Source: Alloyangia pacifica (GTDB lineage Bacteria > Pseudomonadota > Alphaproteobacteria > Rhodobacterales > Rhodobacteraceae). Taken from it: a DNA stretch of 64,000 nt. The notes beneath the pieces are model-generated. The model was given only the letters and a program-made list of their open reading frames with translations. It had not been told where the DNA came from and did no database searches. Where the stretch lies: the NCBI RefSeq assembly GCF_003111685.1, contig NZ_CP022189.1, positions 2,062,001 to 2,126,000 of the forward strand. Reading direction: 5' to 3'. Positions 8,813 to 17,888 of this stretch are shown here, piece after piece. Every line of letters starts with the position of its first letter. The first letter of the stretch is position 1. The position numbers and the translations under genes were made by a program.

Positions 8813-9142
8813 ATGAAGGATTTCGTGGACAGCACAGCCTACCATGCCGAACAAGGCAACCGCGCGCGGAAACTTTTCGCCGCTGTGGTTCTGGCTGCGC
8901 TCGACGATGCAATCGCCGATGACAAGAAATACGGCAATGGTCCCGAGCAGATCGCCCGCTGGGCACGCTCGCGCGACGGCCGTGAAGTTCTGAGCTGCGC
9001 CGGTATCGACCCGAACGAGCGGGTTGTCTCCGGTCTGATGGAATTCGTGTCGAAAGGTGTCCGCACCTCGGTCGCGCTGTCGCGCGAGGAGAGCGAGCGT
9101 CGTCACGCAGCCGCAGCCGCGGAACAAGCCGAAGCCGCTTGA
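8813..9142 (+). CDS. DUF6280 family protein
   Basis: A 109-residue soluble protein of a family that, to my knowledge, is restricted to Rhodobacteraceae and relatives, and very well conserved there. The core reads ARKLFAAVVLAALDDAIADD, then PEQIARWARSRDGREVLSCAG, then a short alanine-rich C-terminal tail. No membrane helix or catalytic motif is visible; the function is unknown. The ATG at 8813 was chosen because upstream in-frame sequence is not conserved-looking and covers the divergent promoter region. A GC-rich stem-loop follows the stop. Confidence 0.85.
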   Translation: MKDFVDSTAYHAEQGNRARKLFAAVVLAALDDAIADDKKYGNGPEQIARWARSRDGREVLSCAGIDPNERVVSGLMEFVSKGVRTSVALSREESERRHAAAAAEQAEAA

Positions 9143-9175
9143 TCCCGGTATAGGGGGCCCGGCCCCCAGCCAGTC

Positions 9176-9205
9176 GAAGGCGCGCCCCGAAACGGGCGCG
9201 CCTTC
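9176..9205 (+). terminator. GC-rich stem-loop after the DUF6280 gene
   Basis: A perfect 12-bp stem, GAAGGCGCGCCC (9176-9187) with GGGCGCGCCTTC (9194-9205), loop CGAAAC. It lies 34 bases after the stop and is followed only by CGGCGTTTCC, a weak T tract. A second hairpin (AAGCCCGG 9271-9278 with CCGGGCTT 9291-9298) lies closer to the convergent PopZ-like gene and may serve its 3' end. Confidence 0.55.
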
Positions 9206-9334
9206 GGCGTTTCCAGAGGAGCCGTCGGCCGGTTTCCGCCGGTTTCCTCCTCTGCTGGCCGGGCAGCAAGAAGCCCGGACGCCTTGGGCGCCGGGCTTCG
9301 CTTTCGTTCGGTGTTCGTGATCCGCGTCGCGCGG

Positions 9335-10483
9335 TCAGTCGAGATCGTCGCTCGCCAGCAGACGCTGAAGCTCGCGGCGCACCAGCGTGCGGATAGTGCG
9401 CGTCGCGCCGTCTCCCAAGGCCCCCTGCAGCTCTTCTCGGACCACCTCGGCGATCAGCGCGCGCAGGCGTTCCTCGTCGACACCGCTCGGCGACTCGGCG
9501 ACGGGCGCCGGCGGCTGCTCGGTTGCGGAGGTGTCGCTGCGCAGGTTGCTCTGACTGCGCTGCCAGACCGGGTTGCGCAGGATCTTCACCGGGCGGCGTG
9601 GCGCGGGTTCGGGCTCGGCCTGCAGCTCTTCGGCAGCACCGTCCTCTGCCGCGGAGAGCGCCGAGGTCACGGATTGCAGGTCCGGGACGGTCTCTTCGGG
9701 CTCATCTTCGAGCGCGTCCTCGTCGGGCGTGATATCGGGCTGAGCGGGTGTCTCGAGCACATAGGGCTCATCCACCAGCTCGGGTTCGGGCATCGGGCGG
9801 CTTGCGAGTTCCTGGTCCTCGTCCTCGGCCGCCACGGGCTGGCCCGGCGCGGGCTCATCGCCCGGCTGGTGCCGGAAGATCGCCTCTGGGGCCGCTTCTC
9901 CACGTTCGGGCTCGAACTCATGCGTGCTGCGCGCGATCATCTCCTCGAGCTCGGCGATCTTCTGCGCGAGACTGCCCTCCTTCGCGGTCGCATCGGCGAT
10001 CGGCGTAGCCTGAGGAGGGGTGCTGTCGCGCTGCTTCAGCGCGAAGAAATCGGCGATGGACGCCTCGGCGAACTCGCTTTCGGACTCTTCGTCCACCTCG
10101 ATGAAGGGTGCCTCTTCGACCTCGTCGCTGACCGCTGCCTCGCGCACCGGACCTGGCGTCGCCTCGGGTGCGATGGCGCGCAGCGGCGCACGGCGGGCGA
10201 CCTCGGCAACCTCTTCCTCGGCCGGAACAAGACGCGCTGCGAGCGGCGGAGCATGGCGCTCGGGCGCGTCTTCGCCGGTCTCGGAGGTGTCGCTGTCCGT
10301 CGCCTCGGACGCGGGAGCCTCTTGCACGCGCAACGCGGGGGTCAAGACCAGCCGCCCCGCCGGAGCGGAACGCTGCGCCTGAGGCGCCTCTGGCGTGGAC
10401 TCGGGACGGGAATCTTCGGAAACCAACCTCCGGATAGAGGAAAGCACGTCCTCGATTTCCACATTGGTCACGGGATCGGACAT
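9335..10483 (-). CDS. PopZ-like (DUF2497-type) polar organising protein
   Basis: 382 residues with a modular build. The N-terminus NVEIEDVLSSIRRLVSED resembles the first helix of PopZ/DUF2497 proteins, which recruits client proteins. A long acidic, Pro- and Glu-rich disordered middle follows (about 25-315). The C-terminus ERLRALIAEVVREELQGALG...IRTLVRRELQRLL resembles the helical assembly domain. PopZ forms a condensate at the cell pole that anchors the chromosome origin in alphaproteobacteria. The middle is much longer than in Caulobacter PopZ (177 residues in total). Assignment rests on the terminal motifs and layout, not overall identity. Confidence 0.65.
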   Translation of the reverse strand: MSDPVTNVEIEDVLSSIRRLVSEDSRPESTPEAPQAQRSAPAGRLVLTPALRVQEAPASEATDSDTSETGEDAPERHAPPLAARLVPAEEEVAEVARRAPLRAIAPEATPGPVREAAVSDEVEEAPFIEVDEESESEFAEASIADFFALKQRDSTPPQATPIADATAKEGSLAQKIAELEEMIARSTHEFEPERGEAAPEAIFRHQPGDEPAPGQPVAAEDEDQELASRPMPEPELVDEPYVLETPAQPDITPDEDALEDEPEETVPDLQSVTSALSAAEDGAAEELQAEPEPAPRRPVKILRNPVWQRSQSNLRSDTSATEQPPAPVAESPSGVDEERLRALIAEVVREELQGALGDGATRTIRTLVRRELQRLLASDDLD

Positions 10484-10557
10484 TTATGTACCACTCTTGC
10501 CTGTCCCCCCAAGTGTAGCGTCTTGGGGGGCACCAGACAACAAGGACGAGGAGAAGC

Positions 10558-11961
10558 TTACTGCTTCCCCATCGCCTTCAGGATACGGTTCAGATCCGCG
10601 CCCTGGCGCGACTGGACCGGAGCGGACTTGACCAGGTTGTAGTACTCGGCAGGGTCGTAGCGCGGCACGTTCAGTGCCAGGTCTTCCGCCGTCAGCTGGC
10701 CCATGGTGTAAAGCACGGTATAGGCGGCGATCGTCTCGTCGACCACGGCGGAGATCTGGGTGTTGCGCGCGTCGAGCAGTTCCTGCTCGGCGTCGAGCAC
10801 GTCGAGCGTGGTGCGGGCGCCGAGCGTCGCTTCCTCGCGGGTGCCGCGGAAGGCGACGGTGGCGGCGCGGACCTGCTCGTCCGAGGCCGCGCGGGCCGCC
10901 TGCGCCACACGCAGGTTGGCATAGGCGTTGGTGACCGACTGCGGGATCAACTTGGTCAGCTGCAGCAGTGCGGCACGGCGCTGATCACGGCTGGCATAGG
11001 CCTGACGCTTGATCGAGCTGAGCTGGCCGCCCTGATAGATCGGGCCCGACACGTTCAGACCGACGGTGCCGCCGCGCGTGCCGGCCTCGCTGTCGAAGCT
11101 CTCGTCAAAGCCGTACGTGCCTTGCAGCGACACGGTGGGGCTCATGTTGGATTGCGCGATGGCGACGCCGACTTCGGCTGCGGCCACCTGGTGCTGCACC
11201 TGGATGATATCCGGGTGGTCGCGCAGGGCGATCGCCCGGGCCTGGTCGGCCGTTGCCGGAATGCGTGGCAGGCTGCTCGGCGAGACGAGGTTGCCCGGCA
11301 GGCGGCCCACCGACGCGCGGTATTCCTCGCGGGCCTGGGCCAGTGCGCCCTCGGCCGCAGCAAGCAGCGAGCGGGCCGCGGCGAGCCGTGCCTGGGCCGA
11401 AGCGACGTCGGTGCGGGTGACTTCGCCGACCTCGAAGCGGTCGTCGGCGGCGCGGAGTTCCTCGCCGATCACGCGAACGTTGTTCTGCCGCAAGGTCAGC
11501 GTTTCGATGGCCCGGCGGACTTCCATGAAGGCGTTCACGGCACGCAACAGCACGTCCTGTTCGACCGAGACGAGGCCTGAGCGGGTGGCCAGAACGGTTT
11601 CCTTGGCGGCATCCACAGCGAGACGGTTGCTGCCGCCATCGTAGAGAACCAGCGAGGCAATGAGCCCGATCGACGTGGTGTCGGTGGCCGCGCCGGTATA
11701 ATTGCCGGTCACCGCACTGCGGGTCTCGCCGTAGTTGCGGGTCACGTCACCGGTCCAGGAGATCACCGGACGAAGCGCGCCGACCGCCTGGGCCACGTCT
11801 TCGTCGGCGGCACGCAGCACCGCCCGGTTCTGCTCGAGCAGCCCACTGGTGTTGTAGGCCCCGGCCAAGGCATCCGCCAGCGTCTCTGCCGCGGCGGGCA
11901 TCGCGAGCCCGGCCGCAAGGCACACGCCCGTCATCCATGTCGTAAGAGATTTACGCGCCAT
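10558..11961 (-). CDS. tolC: TolC-family outer membrane efflux protein
   Basis: A 467-residue outer-membrane channel subunit for type I secretion and efflux. Signal peptide MARKSLTTWMTGVCLAAGLA with cleavage near AAAE (about residue 25), then the duplicated coiled-coil layout of TolC. Repeated family elements are visible: VLRAADEDVAQAVGALRP and TRTDVASAQARLAAARS in the first half, RQAYASRDQRRAALLQL and TTLDVLDAEQELLDAR in the second. The C-terminal tail is short. It lies 47 bases downstream of the pcm-like gene on the same strand, so both are probably one operon. Confidence 0.92.
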   Translation of the reverse strand: MARKSLTTWMTGVCLAAGLAMPAAAETLADALAGAYNTSGLLEQNRAVLRAADEDVAQAVGALRPVISWTGDVTRNYGETRSAVTGNYTGAATDTTSIGLIASLVLYDGGSNRLAVDAAKETVLATRSGLVSVEQDVLLRAVNAFMEVRRAIETLTLRQNNVRVIGEELRAADDRFEVGEVTRTDVASAQARLAAARSLLAAAEGALAQAREEYRASVGRLPGNLVSPSSLPRIPATADQARAIALRDHPDIIQVQHQVAAAEVGVAIAQSNMSPTVSLQGTYGFDESFDSEAGTRGGTVGLNVSGPIYQGGQLSSIKRQAYASRDQRRAALLQLTKLIPQSVTNAYANLRVAQAARAASDEQVRAATVAFRGTREEATLGARTTLDVLDAEQELLDARNTQISAVVDETIAAYTVLYTMGQLTAEDLALNVPRYDPAEYYNLVKSAPVQSRQGADLNRILKAMGKQ

Positions 11962-12008
11962 CTTCCTGCCCTCTCGATCCCGTTGTCTATCCGCCTGCCC
12001 GTTTCGGG

Positions 12009-12659
12009 TCAGAGCGCAAAGGCCACCTCGTTTTTGAACCCGGCAAGCACGGGCGCAGTGGCGTTGAAAGAAAATCGCCAGGTGATGGTGCCGTCGATCT
12101 TCCAGCCGACCTTCACCGTTCCCAGCGCCCCGTCCATGAAAATACAGGCAATCCGCCCGCCGTCCTTGAGCTGCCCGGCAATGGTCTCGGGAAGCTGTTC
12201 AATTCCGCCCTCGATCACGATGGCGTCGTAAGGCCCATGTTGCGGCGCACCCTCGGCGAGCGGGCCGACATGCTGGATCACGTTGTCCGCATGGTCCATC
12301 AGCAGCGGTTGCGCCTCCTCGGCGCGCTCCGCGTCATCCTCGACCGCGACCACGGCCTCGGCAATGCGGGCGATGACCGCGGCGCTGTAGCCGAGCCCCG
12401 AGCCGATATCGAGCACGAGGTCGTCGCCGTCCACGTTCAGCGCGTCGAGCATCTTGGCAAAGGTCCGCGGGTCCAGCACCACGCGCCCGTCACCAAGGTC
12501 GATGTTGCGGCCGGCATAGGCCGCGTCCACGGCCTCGTCGGGCACGAATGCTTCGCGCGGGACACGGAGCATGGCGTCGATGATAGGGAACTTGGTGACG
12601 TCCGAGGGACGAACCTGTGTATCAACCATCATACGGCGGAGGGTGACGAAATCGGTCAT
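12009..12659 (-). CDS. Protein-L-isoaspartate O-methyltransferase-like protein
   Basis: A 216-residue SAM-dependent methyltransferase of the PCMT family, which repairs isoaspartyl residues in aged proteins. The SAM-binding motif I is LDIGSGLGYSAAVIARI (about residues 84-100), preceded by the family's N-terminal PREAFVPDEAVDAAY. The strongly conserved GTSHG-type residues of true Pcm near motif I are not obvious, and the C-terminal half diverges (GYDAIVIEGGIE-like). It may be a diverged paralogue with another target; it precedes tolC on the same strand. Confidence 0.82.
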   Translation of the reverse strand: MTDFVTLRRMMVDTQVRPSDVTKFPIIDAMLRVPREAFVPDEAVDAAYAGRNIDLGDGRVVLDPRTFAKMLDALNVDGDDLVLDIGSGLGYSAAVIARIAEAVVAVEDDAERAEEAQPLLMDHADNVIQHVGPLAEGAPQHGPYDAIVIEGGIEQLPETIAGQLKDGGRIACIFMDGALGTVKVGWKIDGTITWRFSFNATAPVLAGFKNEVAFAL

Positions 12660-12669
12660 CCGCTAAACT

Positions 12670-12848
12670 CTTCCGTTCAGATATCCTTACAAAAACTTCT
12701 GCCACACTTGCCACCCCGGGGCAATGTCCGGCTGCCTACAAAAGAATAATCCCGCACCAGACTGTGGCGCGAGCGCTTCAAAATCAATGATTTTTTACAC
12801 ATTTCATGAAATAAAAGGCGGCGCCAAAGAGGTCCGCGCTCAGGCGGA
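12670..12848. promoter_or_regulatory. AT-rich gap upstream of the pcm-tolC unit
   Basis: A 189-base gap (12660-12848) downstream of the holin-like gene and upstream of the pcm-like gene, both on the minus strand. The stretch 12780-12815 is markedly AT-rich against its surroundings and holds two small palindromes: AAAATC/GATTTT (12780-12785 and 12789-12794) and TTTCATGAAA. It probably contains the 3' end of the upstream unit and the pcm-tolC promoter; no exact -35/-10 pair is assigned. Confidence 0.35.
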
Positions 12849-13166
12849 TCACTCCTTGCGCATTGCCTGCCCTGCCGCGCGGCCCGCCAGGAAGGCTTCG
12901 ACCAGAGAGGTAACCGGCGCCGCGGTCGGGGCCGCGGCGACGGGCACCCGCGGGCGGACGGGCAGGAAGAGGAGCAGGAGCGCCAGCACGAGGTAGACGC
13001 CGCCAACCACGAGCGCGGCGACCAGCTCACCCTGAGCTTCGGCCAGCGCGATCCAGCCGGCGATGGTAAAGAAAATCGCCGCGACGGCCATGCAGACCGC
13101 CCCGGCGATGGTACGACCAACCCTTGTCAGGGCGGCTCTCAGTCTTGCCTCGAACAGGGCGAACAA
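12849..13166 (-). CDS. Phage-holin-family-type small membrane protein
   Basis: 105 residues with two membrane helices (about 20-42 and 46-70: AGAVCMAVAAIFFTIAGWIALAE and LVAALVVGGVYLVLALLLLFLP), then a Pro/Ala linker and a soluble tail ending AFLAGRAAGQAMRKE. The pattern matches the Phage_holin_3_6 / DUF1469-like envelope proteins that are common chromosomal genes and not part of a phage. It follows a DUF883 protein with a 6-base gap, a frequent pairing in proteobacteria. Role: probably envelope stress or membrane association; not established. Confidence 0.65.
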   Translation of the reverse strand: MFALFEARLRAALTRVGRTIAGAVCMAVAAIFFTIAGWIALAEAQGELVAALVVGGVYLVLALLLLFLPVRPRVPVAAAPTAAPVTSLVEAFLAGRAAGQAMRKE

Positions 13167-13172
13167 ACGATC

Positions 13173-13523
13173 TTACCTCCGGCTGCCGACATAACCGATC
13201 AGGAACCCGACCGCCGCCGCAAGGCCGATGGCCTGAAACGGATTCGCCTGGATCTGGCCGCGCGCGTTGTTTTCGAGCTCGGCGACGCGCTGGCCAGCCT
13301 CGCGCAGCGCTTCTTCGCCGCGGTCGCGCACTTCCTGCGCCTTGGCTTCACCGGCGGCTCGGTATTCCGCGCCGCGGCGTTTGCCGATATCCCCCACGAG
13401 TTCGGCCAACGAGGCCACGTCGGCGCGCAGGGTCTTGATCTGATCGCTCAGCGCCTCGCCGTCCCCTTGCAGCGTCTCGGCCACCTTGGGGGTGTCGTTC
13501 GATTTGGTTGCAGTCTGAGCCAT
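13173..13523 (-). CDS. DUF883 (ElaB/YqjD-type) membrane-anchored protein
   Basis: 116 residues. A long coiled-coil-like amphipathic region (about 25-85) is followed by a C-terminal membrane anchor NPFQAIGLAAAVGFLIGYVGSR, the hallmark of the ElaB/YqjD/YgaM family. In E. coli these tail-anchored proteins bind ribosomes at the inner membrane in stationary phase. The start at 13523 was chosen because GGAGG lies 8 bases upstream; a longer frame to 13598 is arginine-rich and not family-like. Six bases separate it from the holin-like gene. Confidence 0.85.
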   Translation of the reverse strand: MAQTATKSNDTPKVAETLQGDGEALSDQIKTLRADVASLAELVGDIGKRRGAEYRAAGEAKAQEVRDRGEEALREAGQRVAELENNARGQIQANPFQAIGLAAAVGFLIGYVGSRR

Positions 13524-13656
13524 GATGACGTCCTCCGTCTGCCTGTGCCTTTCACGGTCAACCCGGGAAGTCTGCGCGAAGTTCCCCGGGTCACGCAAGT
13601 TTCATTGCCATGGGGAACGCTGCGCGTCTTTGCGCGGGATCAACCCCGGCGCGGGG

Positions 13657-15447
13657 CTATTCGCCAAGAGCAATCCCCTCGCGGCGAGGATCGGCGCCGC
13701 CGGTGAGCGCCTCGCCCACCGCGATGGCATGCAGCCCCGAGTTCAGGTCGCGAAGGCTGGTGTCGAAGCCCATGTCACCCAGTGGGCCGGCCAGCGCCTC
13801 GGCGCCGGTGCCCGCCTCGATGTCCATGGTGCCGAAGCGGTTGAGCAGATGGGGTGCCGCCACCGCCTGCTGCACATCCATGCCCCAGTCGAGATGGGCG
13901 ATCACCGCCTGCGCGACGTAGCCGATGATCCGGCTGCCGCCCGGCGAGCCGACGACCATGACCGGCGCGCCGTCCTTCATCACGATGGTCGGTGCCATGG
14001 AAGACCGCGGCCGCTTTCCGGGCTCGAGCCGGTTGGCGATGGGCACGCCGTTGTCATGGGTCTCGAAGCTGAAATCGGTGAGTTCGTTGTTGAGCAGGAA
14101 GCCCCGCACAAAGAGCCGCGAGCCGAAGCCGTTCTCGATGGTGGTGGTCATCGACAGGGCATTGCCCTCTGCGTCGACGATGGAGATATGCGATGTCGAG
14201 GGGAACTCTATGGAGCGATCATCGGCCCAGAGCTGCGCGTGGTCCCATTCGGGATCGCCCGGCGAGACTTCGGTCAGGGCGGTCTGCCCGCCCAGCAACT
14301 CTGCGCGGGTTTGGAGGTAGGCGGGATCGACCAGCCCTTCGGTTGGCACGGGAACAAAATCGCTGTCGGCCATGTAGCGGCCGCGGTCGGCGAAGGCGAG
14401 CCGCGAGGCATCGCCGATCAGCCGCCAGGCCTCGGGGCTGTCGGGGCCGAGCGCGGCCAGATCGTAGGGCGCGAGTGCGCCGAGGATCTGCCCAACGGTC
14501 AGCGCCCCCGACGAGGGCGGCCCCATGCCGCAGACGTCATGCGCACGGTAGTCGACGCAGACCGGCGCCCGCTCGATCACGTCGTAAAGGGCGAGATCGG
14601 CGCTGCTCAGCAGGCCGGGGTTGCCCTCGGCCTCGCGCACGGTGCGGACGATGTCCTCGGCGATCTCGCCCGAGTAGAAGGCGCGGCTGCCCTCGGCGGC
14701 GATGGCCTTGAGCGTGTCGGCATAGGGCTGGTTGCGCAGCATGTCACCCGCCTGCAGCGCGGTGCCGCCGGGATAGAAGTAGCTCTCGGTGTCGGGGAAG
14801 CGCCGCAGCCGGTCGCCATCCTCCGCGATCAACCCGGCAAGTCGCGGCGAGACCGAGAAGCCGTCTTCGGCCAGCGCGATCGCCTCGTCGAAAAGCCCGG
14901 ACCAATTTGCCGTGCCCCAGCGCCGGTGCGCCTCTTCCATCAGCCGCGGCGTGCCGGGGGTGCCGACCGAGCGCCCGCCGACCACGGCGTCGAAGAATTC
15001 GAGCGGCGCGCCGTTCTCGTCTTGGAAATAGGTCGGCTTCGCGGCCAGCGGTGCGGTCTCGCGCCCGTCGAGCGTGGTGAGGCTTCGGGACTTGGCGTCG
15101 TACCAGACGAGAAAGGCGCCTCCGCCGAGGCCGGAGCTCTGCGGCTCCACGAGGCCCAGCACCGCCTGCACCGCGACCATGGCGTCGGCGGCGCTGCCGC
15201 CTTCGCGCAGGACCCTGGCGCCCGCCTCGACCGCCAGCGGGTTCGCGGCGGCGACCATCCAGTCCTGCGCCTCGGTCGGCTGCCCCTGGGCCTTGGACTC
15301 GAGCGCGGACCGGGCCGCGTCTGACAGGCCTTCGAAGCCCGAGGTCTCGGTCTCGGCCTCCGGCGCCACGGCATCGGCGGCCTGCTGCGCCATGAGCGGC
15401 GCGGCAAGGCCCGCCGCGAAGAGGGTGATCAGGATCGTCGCGCGCAT
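13657..15447 (-). CDS. ggt: Gamma-glutamyltransferase / glutathione hydrolase
   Basis: A 596-residue periplasmic enzyme that cleaves gamma-glutamyl bonds of glutathione. The signal peptide is MRATILITLFAAGLAAPLMAQ. The proenzyme self-cleaves before the nucleophile Thr (about residue 418) in STSHISIVDAEGNALSMTTT, giving large and small subunits. The oxyanion segment appears as PGGSRII near the C-terminus. Length fits the family. The start at 15447 gives the signal peptide directly; the longer frame upstream does not. Single gene, 85 bases from the molybdoenzyme gene on the same strand. Confidence 0.94.
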   Translation of the reverse strand: MRATILITLFAAGLAAPLMAQQAADAVAPEAETETSGFEGLSDAARSALESKAQGQPTEAQDWMVAAANPLAVEAGARVLREGGSAADAMVAVQAVLGLVEPQSSGLGGGAFLVWYDAKSRSLTTLDGRETAPLAAKPTYFQDENGAPLEFFDAVVGGRSVGTPGTPRLMEEAHRRWGTANWSGLFDEAIALAEDGFSVSPRLAGLIAEDGDRLRRFPDTESYFYPGGTALQAGDMLRNQPYADTLKAIAAEGSRAFYSGEIAEDIVRTVREAEGNPGLLSSADLALYDVIERAPVCVDYRAHDVCGMGPPSSGALTVGQILGALAPYDLAALGPDSPEAWRLIGDASRLAFADRGRYMADSDFVPVPTEGLVDPAYLQTRAELLGGQTALTEVSPGDPEWDHAQLWADDRSIEFPSTSHISIVDAEGNALSMTTTIENGFGSRLFVRGFLLNNELTDFSFETHDNGVPIANRLEPGKRPRSSMAPTIVMKDGAPVMVVGSPGGSRIIGYVAQAVIAHLDWGMDVQQAVAAPHLLNRFGTMDIEAGTGAEALAGPLGDMGFDTSLRDLNSGLHAIAVGEALTGGADPRREGIALGE

Positions 15448-15532
15448 CGGGTCCTCCCTGTCTGCATCCCCGTTCAGGGAACGGTGCCGGAAAGGTAACC
15501 CGAAGCCGCGCTTTCTCAAATCGCGATCTGGA

Positions 15533-17782
15533 TCAACTCAGAGGACCGACCTCGACCAGCGCGGTATGCGCCGAGCACCCCTGCCCCAGCGACGAGGTGC
15601 CCTTGTCGCGGGTCAGCACGTTGGGGTTGCCATGCGGGTCGATGTTCTCGGAGGCGTCGCCATACCACGCGCCGGTGGGCAGGGCGACAACGCCGAGGCG
15701 GATGTCCTCGGTCACCACGGCCCGCGCCCGCGCCGCGCCGCGGGCGTTGCGCACCAATACCAGATCGCCCGTTGCGATGCCGCGCGGGCGGGCATCCTCG
15801 GGGTGGATGAGCAGCCGCTCGGGGCGGGCATCGGGCTGATCGGCGAGCGCGCTCTCGAGCTGGCTGTGCAACTTGTCGCCGGGCTGCGGCGAGACGAGGT
15901 GCAGCGGCGTCTGCGGCGTGGCCGTGCCGAGCCATTCGGTCGGCTCGAGCCAGGCGGGGTGGCCGGGGCAATCGGCATAGCCGAAGCCCTCGACGGTTTC
16001 GGAGAAGATCTCGATCCGGCCCGACGGGGTGTTCAGCGCGTTTTCCTCGGGATCGGCGCGGAACCGGGCCAGGAACGACGGCAGCGGCGGTTCCTGCACG
16101 ATGAGCAGCTTGACCCAGTTCCGGGCGCGCAGATCGTCGTAGGAGGGCACTTCGATCCCAGCGGCGGCGGCGCTCTCGCGGTAGCTGCCGTAGAGATGCC
16201 GCAGCCAATCCTCGCTGCTGCGCCCCTCGGTGAAGCGCGCCCCCTCGCCCATGCGCTCGGCGAGCCCGGCGAAGATGTCGTAGTCGTCGCGCGCCTCGCC
16301 CACCGGATCAATCAGCGCGGGCATGTTGAACAGGTACTCGTCGAGGTCGGTGCGGCCAATGTCCTCGCGTTCGTAGCTGGTGGTCGCCGGAAAGACGATG
16401 TCGGCGCGCTTGGCGGTGGCGGTCCACCACGGCTCGTTGACGATCACCGTCTCCGGAGATTTCCAGGCCTCCGACAGGCGGTTCAGATCTTGGTGGTGGT
16501 GGAACGGGTTGCCGCCCGCCCAGTAGACCAGGCGGATATCGGGATAGGGCTCGCGCCGTCCGTTGAAGTCATAGGGCACGCCGGGGTTCGCCAGCATGTC
16601 GGCAATGCGCGCGACGGGGATGAAGGTGCCTACCGGGTTCTGCAACTGGTCGAGCGTCACCCCGCGCAGCGATTTCATCGACTTGCCGATGCCGCCGATG
16701 GCCCCGTAGCCGTAGCCGACACCCCCCCCCGGCAGGCCGATCTGCCCGAGCATCGCCGCCAGCACCGCCGACATCCAATAAGGCTGCTCGCCATGCTCGG
16801 CGCGCTGCAGCGACCAGGCGACGGTGATCAGCGTACGGGTGCTGGCCATGCGGCGCGCCAATGCGCGGATGGTGTCGGGATCGGTGCCGCAGATCGGGCT
16901 GGCCCATTCCGGGGTCTTGGGCTTGCCGTCGGCCTCGCCCATCAGGTAGGGGCGGAACCGCTCGAATCCGACGGTGTAGCGCGACAGGAAGGCGTGGTCC
17001 GTCAGCCCCTCCTGCTCGAGCACGAAGGCCAGCGCCAGCATCAGCGCTGTGTCCGAGCCGGGGCGGACGGGCAGCCACTCGCAGCCCTCGGGTGCATCGC
17101 GGCGCTGCGGGCCGATGTTGAGGCAGCGCATGCCCTTGGCGTGGAAGCGGTCGAACCAGCTGGCCGTGTCGTGGCGGGTGATGCCGCCCATGCTGACCTG
17201 CGCGTTCTTCTTGTTGATGCCGCCGAACATCACAAGCGTCTCGGTGTTCTCGGCGATGGTCTGCCAGCTGTCCTGCTCGTTGTAGAGATAGCGCAGGAAG
17301 GTCACGCCGAAGACATGCGGCATGATCGCCTGCGCGCAGCCGGTGGAATAGCTGCCGAAGGAGGCGACGTAGCCGCCGATGCTGTTGAGGAAGCGGTGAA
17401 CCTGGCTCTGCGCGTGGTGGAAGCGCCCCGCCGAGGACCAGCCGTAGGAGCCGCCGAAGATCGCCTCGTTGCCGTGCGCCTTGCGGATGCGGTCGATCTC
17501 GGCGGCGGCGATGTCCAGCGCCTCGTCCCAGGGCAGCTCGACGAACTCGTCGCTGCCGCGGCCCGCGCGGTCGCGGCGCTCGAGCCAACCGCGGCGGATC
17601 GAGGGGCGTGCGACTCGGCTGCGATGATGCACCGCCTGCGGCAGGATATCGGGGATGGCCGAGGGTTCGGGGTCGTCGGCAAACGGCGCAGTGGCGGTGA
17701 TGCGCCCCCCTTCGGTGGTGACCTCGAAGGCCCCCCAGTGGCTGGTGGTGACACGGGTCTTGCGGTCGGAATGGGTGGACAT
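15533..17782 (-). CDS. Molybdopterin-dependent S/N-oxide reductase (BisC/DMSO reductase type)
   Basis: A 749-residue Mo-bisMGD enzyme of the DMSO/TMAO/biotin-sulfoxide reductase family. The molybdenum-ligand serine is at about 146 in SFGSYSTGCAQAIMP, matching Ser147 of DMSO reductase. There is no N-terminal Cys cluster and no twin-Arg signal, so it should be cytosolic like BisC, not periplasmic like DorA or TorA. The C-terminal domain starting near HLVSPQPGDKLHSQLESALA is the usual substrate-cap/cofactor domain. Likely substrates are biotin sulfoxide or methionine sulfoxide. It carries a run of nine G residues (16722-16730 on the plus strand as C9). Confidence 0.9.
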   Translation of the reverse strand: MSTHSDRKTRVTTSHWGAFEVTTEGGRITATAPFADDPEPSAIPDILPQAVHHRSRVARPSIRRGWLERRDRAGRGSDEFVELPWDEALDIAAAEIDRIRKAHGNEAIFGGSYGWSSAGRFHHAQSQVHRFLNSIGGYVASFGSYSTGCAQAIMPHVFGVTFLRYLYNEQDSWQTIAENTETLVMFGGINKKNAQVSMGGITRHDTASWFDRFHAKGMRCLNIGPQRRDAPEGCEWLPVRPGSDTALMLALAFVLEQEGLTDHAFLSRYTVGFERFRPYLMGEADGKPKTPEWASPICGTDPDTIRALARRMASTRTLITVAWSLQRAEHGEQPYWMSAVLAAMLGQIGLPGGGVGYGYGAIGGIGKSMKSLRGVTLDQLQNPVGTFIPVARIADMLANPGVPYDFNGRREPYPDIRLVYWAGGNPFHHHQDLNRLSEAWKSPETVIVNEPWWTATAKRADIVFPATTSYEREDIGRTDLDEYLFNMPALIDPVGEARDDYDIFAGLAERMGEGARFTEGRSSEDWLRHLYGSYRESAAAAGIEVPSYDDLRARNWVKLLIVQEPPLPSFLARFRADPEENALNTPSGRIEIFSETVEGFGYADCPGHPAWLEPTEWLGTATPQTPLHLVSPQPGDKLHSQLESALADQPDARPERLLIHPEDARPRGIATGDLVLVRNARGAARARAVVTEDIRLGVVALPTGAWYGDASENIDPHGNPNVLTRDKGTSSLGQGCSAHTALVEVGPLS

Positions 17783-17888
17783 GGGGGCGACTCCGGCGGC
17801 TGATCGGGCAGCATGACTATGCCGCAGTGTATCATTGCATCGGAGGGGAAATGGCAAGAGCGCGCCCCGAGGACCGCGCCGCGCGGCC

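Noticed and set aside
12849..13166. Holin-family protein as a sign of prophage
   Set aside because: No lysis, structural or integrase genes nearby; it pairs with a DUF883 gene as in ordinary chromosomes.
15074..17803. A 909-codon open frame on the plus strand opposite ggt and the molybdoenzyme gene
   Set aside because: It is a mirror of two clear minus-strand genes; high GC keeps the opposite frame free of stops. The protein is Arg/Gly/His-rich with no domain.
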